From NCBI RefSeq assembly GCF_000526335.1, contig NZ_JAFW01000001.1, forward strand, positions 930,001 to 994,000: DNA of 64,000 nucleotides, given 5' to 3'. This DNA is from Arthrobacter sp. 31Y. GTDB lineage: Bacteria; Actinomycetota; Actinomycetes; Actinomycetales; Micrococcaceae. A program made the translations under genes and the position numbers. Positions 9,848 to 19,078 of this stretch are shown here, in pieces. Below the pieces are notes generated by a model. The model had not been told where the DNA came from. It did not search any database and saw only the letters and a program-made list of their open reading frames with translations. Position 1 is the first letter of the stretch; each line of letters begins with the position of its first letter.

Positions 9848-11485
9848 TCAGCGCATCAGTCCGTGCTCGAAGGCGTAGCCGGTGGCTGCGGCCCGCGACT
9901 GCACGGCGAGCTTTGAGAGGATGTTGCTCACGTGCCTGGCCACCGTCTTTTCACTGAGATAAAGTTCCCGGGCGATGGTCCGGTTCGCGTGCCCTCCAGC
10001 CACGAGGCGGAGCACTTCCACTTCACGGCCCGTCAGAGGGGAGCTGCTGCCCTTACCCTTCTCGCCGGTGAGTTCCAGGACTTCGGCCACTGCCGGCGTC
10101 GCCCCAAGATCTGCAAACTCGGCCTTGGCAGCTTCGAACTCCATGACGGCAGAGTCGGGGTCGCCCAAGAGGGCACAAGCACGCCCGGCGAGTACCCTGC
10201 ACCGGGCGGCCTGATAGGGAGCCTCAAGGCTGTACCAGGTCCTCCACGCACGCCTGGACTCCCGAAGGGCATCCTGGGGTTGGCCTTCGGCCAGCAGAAC
10301 CTGCGCCGCCGCATGAGCAGCGAGGGCCAGCTCCAGCGGCCGGCCATTCTCCGGAAGAGGCTCTGACAGCTCGTCCGAGGCAATCCTGGCTGCAGCCACG
10401 TCTCCAGCAGCAAGTTCAATCTCGACGACGGTGGGCAGCAAACGACGACGGTTGGCTGAGTCGGCGCCCGCCATCGCGCGACGTATGGTGGCCTGCGCCT
10501 GGGCCGTTTTGCGCTGGGCGAGCTGAAGCAGTGCGATGCCGGGAACGGGCTCGAAACCGGTTCCGGCGGCTGTGGCGTAGGCCTTGGCGGCTTCCTCCAC
10601 GAATCCCTGCAGGCGGAGTGCTTCACCCTGTTGGTACCAGGATCCGAACGTTGCATCCGGATCGCCCTTCCTCACTCTTCCTTCGGCGGCCCGGGCAACA
10701 GCCAGTGCGTCGTCCCACGCTCCATGGAGTATCAGGAGTTCGGCGCGGTAGGCCTGGCATTGTCCGCTGAACATGACCATGTCCGGACGATCCCCACACC
10801 AGCGTTCCAAGGCCGCAGTCCACTCGTGGGCGCGGCGGACGTCGTTGGAGAGGCGGCAACTGCCCAGGACGGCACAATAGATGATGCCCGCGGGGATGGG
10901 AGAGACTTCACCTGCGGTGACCGAAACCATCACTTCATCCAGGAGCTGCAGCCCTTCTTCCACGTGCCCAAGGGAAACGTGGGACGTGCCGATGCCAAGC
11001 CGGCCTAAGGCCTGTAGGTCTTTATCGTGGAACGAGGTACCCAGCTCCAGCGCCTTGGCGAACAGACCCTGTCCAGCCTCCGGGGCTCCGCTGCGCAACA
11101 ACCCCAGGGCAGCCGGGATCAGGAGATACCCCTCGGCTGCACCAGGACCGGGCATCCCCTCCAGCAAGTGCTTGGCGCGGGACAACCAACCATTGCCACG
11201 GGCGGCCTCACCCATGTCCATCAGGAACATGACCAGCCACGCCGCACACCTCGCGGCGCTGTCAGTGTCACCCACAGTCAGGAATTCGTCGTGAGCCCTG
11301 ACCAGGTACTCGATGCTCTGAGCATTCAAGCCGAGCAACATGGCCACCGACGCTGCCAGTTCAATGTCCTGTGGAGGGAGACCGCCCTCGGAATCGGCGC
11401 GGGAGAGGCACTCAAGCGCATCGCGCCAGCGGCGCTCATGGAACGCCGAGCGCCCCAAATCCAAGTCTGTGTCCGGAACTGTCAT
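9848..11485 (-). CDS. LuxR-family transcriptional regulator with TPR-like N-terminal region
   Basis: A 545-residue protein. The first ~470 residues are alanine-rich helical repeats of TPR type (for example AELLILHGAWDDALAVARAAEG). The C-terminus is a LuxR/NarL helix-turn-helix at about residues 480-545, with LTGREVEVLRLVAGG and the recognition helix in SEKTVARHVSNIL. No P-loop ATPase domain is present, so it resembles the C-terminal part of large LAL regulators without the ATPase. The ligand or partner sensed by the repeats is unknown. The flavoprotein gene lies 140 bp downstream in the same direction and is the most obvious target. Confidence 0.85.
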   Translation of the reverse strand: MTVPDTDLDLGRSAFHERRWRDALECLSRADSEGGLPPQDIELAASVAMLLGLNAQSIEYLVRAHDEFLTVGDTDSAARCAAWLVMFLMDMGEAARGNGWLSRAKHLLEGMPGPGAAEGYLLIPAALGLLRSGAPEAGQGLFAKALELGTSFHDKDLQALGRLGIGTSHVSLGHVEEGLQLLDEVMVSVTAGEVSPIPAGIIYCAVLGSCRLSNDVRRAHEWTAALERWCGDRPDMVMFSGQCQAYRAELLILHGAWDDALAVARAAEGRVRKGDPDATFGSWYQQGEALRLQGFVEEAAKAYATAAGTGFEPVPGIALLQLAQRKTAQAQATIRRAMAGADSANRRRLLPTVVEIELAAGDVAAARIASDELSEPLPENGRPLELALAAHAAAQVLLAEGQPQDALRESRRAWRTWYSLEAPYQAARCRVLAGRACALLGDPDSAVMEFEAAKAEFADLGATPAVAEVLELTGEKGKGSSSPLTGREVEVLRLVAGGHANRTIARELYLSEKTVARHVSNILSKLAVQSRAAATGYAFEHGLMR

Positions 11486-11609
11486 GGCTCACCTTGCGAC
11501 CCGGGAACATACCGGTTGGCGCACCCAAGCCGACCTAGTAGCGTCAGGTTACCGCCGCCGTCGTACGCTCACAAGAGCTTGGGGCAGGCCAGGACACCTC
11601 CTTCGGAAA

Positions 11610-11648
11610 CACCACAAGCCCCGGTCAAAGTGACCGGGGCTTGTGGTG
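11610..11648 (-). terminator. groEL transcription terminator
   Basis: Perfect 18-bp inverted repeat (11610-11627 and 11631-11648) with a 3-nt loop. It begins 10 bases beyond the groEL stop and lies ahead of the LuxR-type gene. It is GC-rich in the middle, and the outer base pairs are mixed. Confidence 0.85.
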
Positions 11649-11658
11649 AACAGAGCCG

Positions 11659-13284
<1,626 letters not shown>

Positions 13285-13297
13285 TCAAGACAGAAAA

Positions 13298-13345
13298 CCC
13301 GCACCGCTGACGGCTGGAATGATTCCAACGCGACGGCGGTGCGGG
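13298..13345 (-). other. Hairpin in the groES-groEL spacer
   Basis: Outer arms CCCGCACCGC (13298-13307) and GCGGTGCGGG (13336-13345) enclose an inner palindrome TGGAAT-G-ATTCCA (13315-13327). It lies inside the 84-bp intercistronic region, where an mRNA stem could affect processing or the ratio of the two proteins. Confidence 0.6.
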
Positions 13346-13356
13346 GCTCCGGGAAG

Positions 13357-13653
13357 TTACTTTACGACGATCGCAAGGACGTCGCGGGCGGACAGAACGA
13401 GGTACTCGTTGCCGCCGGTCTTGACTTCGGTTCCACCGTACTTGGAGTAGATGACGACGTCGCCAACAGCTACGTCAACCGGTACGCGGTTGCCGTTGTC
13501 ATCGAAGCGGCCGGGGCCGATTGCAACAACTTCGCCTTCCTGCGGCTTCTCCTGCGCGGAGTCCGGAATTACCAGGCCGGAAGCCGTGGTCTGCTCTGCT
13601 TCGAGCGGGCGAACAACAATACGATCCTCAAGAGGCTTAATCGAGACCGACAC
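13357..13653 (-). CDS. groES: Co-chaperonin GroES (10 kDa)
   Basis: Lid of the GroEL chamber, 98 residues. The sequence [20 protein letters not shown] opens the protein and the mobile loop region ([21 protein letters not shown], in two blocks) is intact; the C-terminus is [13 protein letters not shown] chose the GTG at 13653 because AGGAGAG lies seven bases upstream and because GroES proteins begin at this point. The frame extends ten residues further to an ATG at 13683, which adds basic residues unlike the family. First gene of the heat-shock operon with groEL. Confidence 0.95.
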   Translation of the reverse strand: MSVSIKPLEDRIVVRPLEAEQTTASGLVIPDSAQEKPQEGEVVAIGPGRFDDNGNRVPVDVAVGDVVIYSKYGGTEVKTGGNEYLVLSARDVLAIVVK

Positions 13654-13748
13654 TCGGACTCTCCTTTTCATGAGCTGATTCATGGACTAAGAACTAGGGT
13701 GCCGGAGCGTGCATCCGTCGTCGCGGTGCCGGAAGACGCTTGGCGTGA

Positions 13749-13775
13749 TTAGCACCCTCCGGGGGAGAGTGCTAA
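13749..13775 (-). promoter_or_regulatory. CIRCE operator, proximal
   Basis: TTAGCACCC-N9-GAGTGCTAA, one mismatch from the HrcA-binding consensus TTAGCACTC-N9-GAGTGCTAA. It lies just downstream of the predicted -10 box of the groES promoter. Confidence 0.93.
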
Positions 13776-13779
13776 TACG

Positions 13780-13808
13780 ACTCTATGTAAGCGTTAGCAC
13801 TCGGTCAA
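13780..13808 (-). promoter_or_regulatory. groES promoter
   Basis: On the minus strand, -35 TTGACC (13808-13803) and -10 TAGAGT (13785-13780) are spaced by 17 bp. The -35 box is embedded in the distal CIRCE and the -10 is followed by the proximal CIRCE, a layout suited to HrcA repression. Confidence 0.75.
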
Positions 13809-13820
13809 GGTGAGTGCCAG
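13794..13820 (-). promoter_or_regulatory. CIRCE operator, distal
   Basis: TTAGCACTC-N9-GAGTGCCAG: one perfect half-site and one with two differences. It overlaps the -35 box of the groES promoter. Confidence 0.88.
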
Positions 13821-13844
13821 CATTTCGTCACGAGTGAACGTCCT

Positions 13845-14207
13845 TCACCTGCCCGTGAGGTCGTCCAGATCGAAGTCTTCGCCGTCGTCATCCTCGTCCA
13901 GGGGAGCATTGCCGCGGTTCAAATAAAGCACCACGGCAGAGGCAACAGCCACGACGCCGGAGAGCACCAACGTGATGATGCCACCGGTCCGGGCCCCGCT
14001 GTAAAGTTCGCGGATCCCCCGCGCTTCGTCGGTGGCGTCATTGACGCTCTTGCCAGCCACCGAATACGTAGCGGCATTGAAGGAATCCAAGGCGAAGATG
14101 ATGATCAGCAGGCCGATGCAAACCACCGCGATCACGACCCCCGCGATCAGGGCGGGGCGCGCGAACTTTGTCAGGGTGGAGGGATGCGGGGCAGCGTTGT
14201 CTTCCAT
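13845..14207 (-). CDS. Small two-helix membrane protein of unknown function
   Basis: 120 residues with two hydrophobic helices, at about residues 18-42 (ALIAGVVIAVVCIGLLIIIF) and 75-95 (GGIITLVLSGVVAVASAVVLY). A loop of about 32 residues separates them, and the strongly acidic C-terminal tail contains DEDDDGEDFDLDDL. No catalytic motif is seen. The ATG follows a short upstream region shared with the divergent methyltransferase gene. It ends upstream of the groES promoter and is not part of that operon. The family is not recognised with certainty; small proteins of this kind are common in Micrococcaceae. Confidence 0.75.
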   Translation of the reverse strand: MEDNAAPHPSTLTKFARPALIAGVVIAVVCIGLLIIIFALDSFNAATYSVAGKSVNDATDEARGIRELYSGARTGGIITLVLSGVVAVASAVVLYLNRGNAPLDEDDDGEDFDLDDLTGR

Positions 14208-14274
14208 GAAAACAACCCTATCCGGCTGATTCGCCCGTCACGCCGTCAAGCGCCGCGCCGTTAGGCTTGATCCC

Positions 14275-15504
14275 ATGTCTCACGCACCGCAGGAACAGAT
14301 CGCACCCTTGCTGACTACTGAAGGATGGGAACTTCTTGCCTCATTGGGACCCTATCGGGAGGCCGACTCGTTCAGCGTCAACGCCGACCTCCGGAAGGCA
14401 GGACACTCCCCCGAACTCGTAGCAGCGGTCCTCACGCAATCCCGGCTTCGGACACGTGCCGAGGCAAAGTTCGGTGAGTTCGCCCGGCAGATGCTGTTCA
14501 CCCAGGCCGGCTTGGAGCAGGCCACGCGCTTGAACGTCGCCGCCCGCCACGCCGAGCGTTTCGCGAAGGCCGGTATTTCCCACGTTGCAGACCTCGGCTG
14601 CGGCCTGGGTGCCGATTCCATGGCGATGGCTTCCATGGACATTTCGGTGACCGCCGTGGAGATGGATGAAACCACTGCCGCCTGCGCCACCATCAACCTC
14701 ATGCCTTTTCCACATGCCACCGTGGTGCACTCCGATGCAACAACCGTGGACCTGGAGGGGATCGACGGCGTTTGGCTGGATCCCGCCCGGCGGACCACTT
14801 CCACTTCCGGAACCAAACGGATCTGGGACCCTGAAGCTTTCTCTCCCCCGTTGTCCTTTGTGGAACGCCTAGCGGCTACCGGCCGCGCCATCGGCGTCAA
14901 AATGGGTCCGGGCATTCCTCATGACTCCGTGCCCTCAGGCTGCGAAGCCCAGTGGGTATCGGTAGGCGGCGATGTCACCGAAGTGACCTTGTGGTTCAAC
15001 GCCGTGTCCCGCTCCGGCGTGCGTCGCGCCGCGCTGGTGATTGGCAACCAGGGCGCCGCTGAAATCACCAGCAGCGAGGATTTCGATGGCGGCCCGGTAG
15101 CCGCCGTCGGGCCTGTTGAGGGTTACCTCTACGAACCCGATGGTGCGGTGATCCGCGCAGGGCTGGTGGCCGATGTTGCCGAACGGCTGGGTGGACACTT
15201 GGTGGATGAGCACATCGCTTACATCTGCGCTCCGGAACTGCACGACACACCCTTTGCCCGCGCCTACAAGGTCCTTGAAGTCATGCCGTACAACGTCAAA
15301 GCCCTCAAAGCCTGGGTGAAGACCAACGGCATCACGGTACTGGACATCAAGAAGCGCGGCACGGCAGTAACCCCGGAGGAACTGCGGAAGCAGTTGCTCC
15401 CCGCCAAACCCGCAAAGGGCAAGGACGCAAAAACAGCCACCCTGGTCCTCACCAGGATCGGCGAGGAGAGAGTGGCCGTAGTTGTGGAGCCCGTGACGTT
15501 CTAA
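14275..15504 (+). CDS. Class I SAM-dependent methyltransferase with THUMP-like C-terminal domain
   Basis: 409 residues. The SAM-binding motif I is DLGCGLGADS near residue 105, followed by an acidic strand end in VTAVEMDE and a DPARR motif near residue 168. The C-terminal third, from GGHLVDEHIAYICAP to LDIKKRGTAVTPEELRK, matches the THUMP-like domain found with predicted RNA-modifying methyltransferases. The likely substrate is structured RNA, which is an inference. It is divergent from the small membrane protein gene and convergent with the AroE-like gene, 13 bp apart. The ATG is the first start in frame. Confidence 0.82.
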   Translation: MSHAPQEQIAPLLTTEGWELLASLGPYREADSFSVNADLRKAGHSPELVAAVLTQSRLRTRAEAKFGEFARQMLFTQAGLEQATRLNVAARHAERFAKAGISHVADLGCGLGADSMAMASMDISVTAVEMDETTAACATINLMPFPHATVVHSDATTVDLEGIDGVWLDPARRTTSTSGTKRIWDPEAFSPPLSFVERLAATGRAIGVKMGPGIPHDSVPSGCEAQWVSVGGDVTEVTLWFNAVSRSGVRRAALVIGNQGAAEITSSEDFDGGPVAAVGPVEGYLYEPDGAVIRAGLVADVAERLGGHLVDEHIAYICAPELHDTPFARAYKVLEVMPYNVKALKAWVKTNGITVLDIKKRGTAVTPEELRKQLLPAKPAKGKDAKTATLVLTRIGEERVAVVVEPVTF

Positions 15505-15517
15505 CGTGCTCCTGCCG

Positions 15518-16330
15518 TCAGCGACGCGAGAATTCAGACGCTTCGCGGACTTGCTCAGGGCTCGGGCGCACACCGGTGTAGAGGACGAACTGCTCTTCCG
15601 CCTGGATGGCAATGACCTCAGCACCAGTGATCACCTTCTTGTCCGTCTTCCGGGCTGCGCTGATGAGCGGCGTCTCAGAAGGCAACGCCACGACGTCGAA
15701 CACCACTTGGGCAGCGGCGATCGTGGCGTCGTCGAAGGACTGGGCCGTTTCATCCGCGCCTGCCATTCCCAGCGGAGTGACATTGATGATGAGGTCCGCG
15801 GTGGAACCGTTGACGTCGTTCTGCCATGCGAAGCCGTAGAGACCCGCAAGGGCACGGCCAGCGTCCTCGTTGCGCGCCACGATGGTGACAGCGGTGAATC
15901 CGGCGTCCCGCAGGGCTGCGGCAACAGCCTTGGCCATGCCGCCGGCACCACGGAGCAGAACGGTGTGCGCGCTGGGAACCTGGTGGTCTTTCAAGAGCCG
16001 GGCAATGGCGATGTAGTCCGTGTTGTAGGCGGTGAGGACGCCGTTATTGTTGACGATGGTGTTGACCGAATCAATGGCCTTGGCCGACGGGTCCATCACA
16101 TCAACCAACGGGATGACTGCCTCCTTGTACGGCATGGACACCGCGGCGCCCCGGATCGGGAGGCCGCGGATGCCCGCCACCGCAAGGGTGATATCAGCAG
16201 GGGCGAATGCCTTGTAGACAAAGTTCAAGCCGAGCAGATCGTACAGGTAGTTGTGGAACCGGGTACCGATGTTGCTGGGCCGGGCCGCGAGCGAAATGCA
16301 CAAGGACATGTCTTTGTTCAGGATTGGCAT
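15518..16330 (-). CDS. Shikimate 5-dehydrogenase-like protein (AroE family)
   Basis: NADP(H)-linked shikimate or quinate dehydrogenase family, 270 residues from the ATG at 16330. The N-terminal substrate domain keeps the catalytic lysine in AAVSMPYKEAV and the aspartate in AYNTDY. The nucleotide-binding loop is RGAGGMAKAVAAAL near residue 125. The glycine-serine substrate loop differs from canonical AroE (SLCISLAARPSNIG replaces the usual GxPxxHSxSP), so the substrate may not be shikimate. The frame is open to 16549 but overlaps the L36 gene, so upstream starts are rejected. It lies 53 bp after the zinc-free L36 gene in what looks like one zinc-regulated transcript. A main-pathway aroE would be expected elsewhere. 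Confidence 0.82.
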   Translation of the reverse strand: MPILNKDMSLCISLAARPSNIGTRFHNYLYDLLGLNFVYKAFAPADITLAVAGIRGLPIRGAAVSMPYKEAVIPLVDVMDPSAKAIDSVNTIVNNNGVLTAYNTDYIAIARLLKDHQVPSAHTVLLRGAGGMAKAVAAALRDAGFTAVTIVARNEDAGRALAGLYGFAWQNDVNGSTADLIINVTPLGMAGADETAQSFDDATIAAAQVVFDVVALPSETPLISAARKTDKKVITGAEVIAIQAEEQFVLYTGVRPSPEQVREASEFSRR

Positions 16331-16383
16331 TCCCCCATTAAACAACGCCCTTTCGGCACTGCCGTCCTGGGACTGCCGCGCGC

Positions 16384-16506
16384 TTAGCCCTGCCGTGCTT
16401 TCATCCGGGGGTTGTTCTTGTTGATGACAAAGGTACGCCCGCGCCGGCGCACAATCTGGGCGCCGGGGATCTTCTTGAGGGCGCGCAGCGAATTCCTGAC
16501 CTTCAT
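16384..16506 (-). CDS. rpmJ2: Ribosomal protein L36, zinc-free paralogue
   Basis: 40 codons read directly from the minus strand: [15 protein letters not shown] at the N-terminus and NPRMKARQG at the end. It has no cysteine and therefore lacks the zinc ribbon of the main L36 encoded near 59.1 kb, which has three Cys and one His. Zinc-free copies replace zinc-binding ribosomal proteins during zinc starvation and are typically repressed by Zur. Here it sits 29 bp behind the CobW-like gene and its Zur-like box. The protein is too short for standard ORF length cut-offs. Confidence 0.93.
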   Translation of the reverse strand: MKVRNSLRALKKIPGAQIVRRRGRTFVINKNNPRMKARQG

Positions 16507-16535
16507 GGTGTTTCTCCTTTTTGTTGGTGTTTGGT

Positions 16536-17687
16536 TTAGAGGGAGTCACTAAGTTCCAGGGGGTCGTCCCAGACCCCGAAATCCTGTTCCATCTCTGCTT
16601 CCGTCAGTTGGCAACCTTCCAACAGATCACTGATTTCCTGGGGGTCAATATCCTCGGACCGTCCGGTGATGGCCAGGACAGTTCCGCGGTCGCCATGGCT
16701 GGGGTGCCAGTCAAGAAAGGAGTCGACGTCGGCACCCGCCGTTCCAGGGCGCGCACTGCCGGTCCCTGATTCAGCGGAGTCGGCCAACCACTTTCCGGTG
16801 CTTTCAAGCCACACACGCGGCCCGATGCCTTGGACGGCGATCCGCGTTTTCGGCGCCGATGCGATCCAGAGGCGGCCACGCAGCCAGTGCGTGCCCACGG
16901 CAAGTTGAGGCAGCGCATCACGGAAACGCCCAGGATGTAATGGCCGACCCGCTTTGTGGAGCACCGTCCGGAAGGGACCTGGCGTCTCGCTGACAGGAAC
17001 ACGCACGACGCCGGGCCGGTTGCGGGCCGCCGCTTCGGCATCATCAAAGCACCCTGGCCGGAACGCGTCAGCTTCCCCGACCCTTGCCGCGTGGGGCGCC
17101 AATTCGCCCAGTAACTCCATTCCCGTCAACCATTGCACCGATCCTTCACGGAGATCCCCGGTCAACACGGCACCCAGGCCCGGATGCACCATGACCGTGT
17201 CCACTTGCCCGAACTCACCGATGAGGAACTCGCCGCTGGTGCGCTCATCCTGCGGCATTGACGTGAATCCGGATTCAAACAGGGTGTGCCGGTCCCAGAT
17301 ACGGTCCTCCAGATCCGCCGGGTCCAGTGCCAACACGGCGTTGTCGATCACCGCCGGCCGGCTGAGCCCACTGCGAAGCTCCGCAACGGCCATCCCGGCT
17401 GCCACTCCTGGTGGCAAGCCAAGGACAACATGGTCGAAACCGCAAGCGGCAAGGCGTTCCGCCGTCGGGACCACATCCAACCGAACCGTACAGCTGAGGC
17501 AACCATGTTCCAGGACTGTTGTTTCGCGTTCGAACAAAAGGCCATCCCGGTAAACACGACGAAGGACCAACGAACCGTCGAGGAGGTCATGGAGGACCAC
17601 CACCGAGTTGGAGTGCGTTCGGCCCAGCCTGCTGGTGGCTGCCTCACGGCATTGGCTGTCCAGGGAACTGACGACTGAGAGGTGCAT
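16536..17687 (-). CDS. CobW/COG0523-family protein with degenerate nucleotide-binding motifs
   Basis: COG0523 proteins are metal chaperone GTPases. This 383-residue member keeps the metal-site motif as GCLSCTVR and a CobW C-terminal domain ([15 protein letters not shown] and [10 protein letters not shown]), and ends in acidic sequence. The N-terminal P-loop expected near residues 5-15 is replaced by [15 protein letters not shown], the E-S/T-G motif region reads VVLGLPPG, and no NKxD is seen, so GTP binding is doubtful. The ATG at 17687 is chosen because a TATAAT box lies six bases upstream, which implies a leaderless mRNA; the frame extends to 17747 but would include the promoter. First gene of the predicted zinc-starvation operon. 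Confidence 0.85.
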   Translation of the reverse strand: MHLSVVSSLDSQCREAATSRLGRTHSNSVVVLHDLLDGSLVLRRVYRDGLLFERETTVLEHGCLSCTVRLDVVPTAERLAACGFDHVVLGLPPGVAAGMAVAELRSGLSRPAVIDNAVLALDPADLEDRIWDRHTLFESGFTSMPQDERTSGEFLIGEFGQVDTVMVHPGLGAVLTGDLREGSVQWLTGMELLGELAPHAARVGEADAFRPGCFDDAEAAARNRPGVVRVPVSETPGPFRTVLHKAGRPLHPGRFRDALPQLAVGTHWLRGRLWIASAPKTRIAVQGIGPRVWLESTGKWLADSAESGTGSARPGTAGADVDSFLDWHPSHGDRGTVLAITGRSEDIDPQEISDLLEGCQLTEAEMEQDFGVWDDPLELSDSL

Positions 17688-17693
17688 GCGTTG

Positions 17694-17722
17694 ATTATAT
17701 TGAGAATCATTCTTATTAGCAA
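17694..17722 (-). promoter_or_regulatory. Promoter of the zinc-starvation operon, apparently leaderless
   Basis: On the minus strand, -35 TTGCTA (17722-17717) and -10 TATAAT (17699-17694) are separated by exactly 17 bp. The -10 box ends six bases before the ATG at 17687, so transcription should start at or next to the A of the start codon. Confidence 0.7.
17701..17715. promoter_or_regulatory. Zur-box-like palindrome
   Basis: TGAGAATCATTCTTA, with six of seven symmetric base pairs, close to the actinobacterial Zur motif TGAAAATCATTTTCA. It occupies the -10/-35 spacer of the promoter, where a bound repressor would block polymerase. The downstream genes (COG0523 protein, cysteine-free L36) are classical Zur targets. 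Confidence 0.8.
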
Positions 17723-17851
17723 ATGACAGCTCATTGCAGCACGTCAAGCGTCGATATCACTGACGTTCGGGCTGCATTAGACTTGATCCGACCGCTGGCG
17801 GCCCCGCAGCGGGGAAAGCGTCCGGCTGAGACAACACAATGAGGGGACTAC

Positions 17852-19003
17852 GTGCAGATTGATTTTGCGCCATCCAGGCAATCGACACTGGGTGTGGAAT
17901 GGGAGTTGGCGCTCGTCAATGCACGCACCGGGGAACTGGTATCCGTTGCGAACGATGTCCTGAAGGGTGTCGCCGCGAACCACCCCGACCTCAACGAGGA
18001 CGACGAACACCCCCACATCAAGCGCGAGTTGCTCCTCAACACCGTGGAGCTCGTCACGGGTATTTGCGAGACTGTCAAAGACGCCAAAGACGATCTCAGC
18101 CGATCGCTGGCAGCAGTGCGTGAAGTCACCGACCCCATGGGCGTCGAGGTTTTCTGCGCAGGCAGCCACCCCTTCAGCCCTCCCCTGCTCCAGCCCGTCA
18201 CCGACAAAGAGCGCTATGCCAAGCTGATCGAGCGGACCCAATGGTGGGGACGCCAGATGGTCATCTATGGCGTTCACGTCCACGTGGGCATCGACCGCAA
18301 GGAAAAGGTCCTCCCCGTCCTGGACGGGCTGGTCAACTACTTCCCGCATTTCCAGGCACTGTCCGCCTCCAGCCCCTATTGGGCAGGCGAGGAAACCGGC
18401 TACGCGTCCCAACGTGCGCTCATGTTCCAGCAATTGCCCACCGCGGGACTGCCCTTCCAGTTTGATTCGTGGGAAGCCTACGAGTCCTACGTCCAGGACA
18501 TGTTCACCACCGGTGTCATCGACGCCACGTCTGAGATCCGTTGGGATATCCGGCCCGTGTCCAACCTGGGCACCATCGAGATGCGGATCTGCGACGGCCT
18601 GGCCACCCTTGAAGAAGTGGGCGCCATCGCCGCCCTGACGCAGTGCTTGGTGGACGAGTTCTCCTCCATCCTGGACGCCGGCGGCACCATCCCCACCATG
18701 CCGCCATGGCATGTGCAGGAGAACAAGTGGCGGGCCGCCCGCTACGGCATGGAAGCCATCATCATCCTTGACGCCGAGGGCAACGAACAGTTGGTCACGG
18801 AGCACCTGGCGGAAACGGTTGCGCGGCTGGAGCCCGTGGCTGCCAAGCTGGGTTGTTCCGAAGAGTTGGCTGACGTCCTCAAGATCGTTGAACGAGGTGC
18901 CAGCTACCAGCGCCAGCGCCGCGTCGCCGCCGAACACAACGGCGACTTGCAGGCAGTGGTCATGGACCTCGTTCAGCAGATGCGCAAAGGTCCCGACGCC
19001 TGA
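17852..19003 (+). CDS. Carboxylate-amine ligase, YbdK/GshA-2 family
   Basis: ATP-dependent ligase of the glutamate-cysteine ligase superfamily, 383 residues. The family opening GVEWELALV, the metal and glutamate site region IKRELLLNTVELVTG, and HVHVGIDRKEKV are present. Characterised YbdK enzymes have weak glutamate-cysteine ligase activity. The physiological substrate is open, because this organism probably uses mycothiol rather than glutathione. It starts at a GTG with GAGGGG upstream. It is divergent from the zinc-starvation operon and convergent with tsaD, with a large perfect palindrome after its stop. Confidence 0.87.
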   Translation: MQIDFAPSRQSTLGVEWELALVNARTGELVSVANDVLKGVAANHPDLNEDDEHPHIKRELLLNTVELVTGICETVKDAKDDLSRSLAAVREVTDPMGVEVFCAGSHPFSPPLLQPVTDKERYAKLIERTQWWGRQMVIYGVHVHVGIDRKEKVLPVLDGLVNYFPHFQALSASSPYWAGEETGYASQRALMFQQLPTAGLPFQFDSWEAYESYVQDMFTTGVIDATSEIRWDIRPVSNLGTIEMRICDGLATLEEVGAIAALTQCLVDEFSSILDAGGTIPTMPPWHVQENKWRAARYGMEAIIILDAEGNEQLVTEHLAETVARLEPVAAKLGCSEELADVLKIVERGASYQRQRRVAAEHNGDLQAVVMDLVQQMRKGPDA

Positions 19004-19010
19004 CGTCAAG

Positions 19011-19075
19011 GCAACGCGGGGTCACTTATGGCCCCTAAATCCCCTTATAAGGGGCCATAAGTGACCCCGCGTTGC
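19011..19075. terminator. 25-bp perfect palindrome between convergent genes
   Basis: Arms at 19011-19035 and 19051-19075 are exact reverse complements, with a 15-nt loop. It lies between the stops of the ligase gene and tsaD, so it can terminate both. There is no T tract, and the length and perfection also fit a dispersed intergenic repeat. Confidence 0.75.
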
Positions 19076-19078
19076 TTG

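Noticed and set aside
17777..19009. 410-codon open frame on the minus strand
   Set aside because: Antisense to the YbdK-type ligase, which has clear family motifs.
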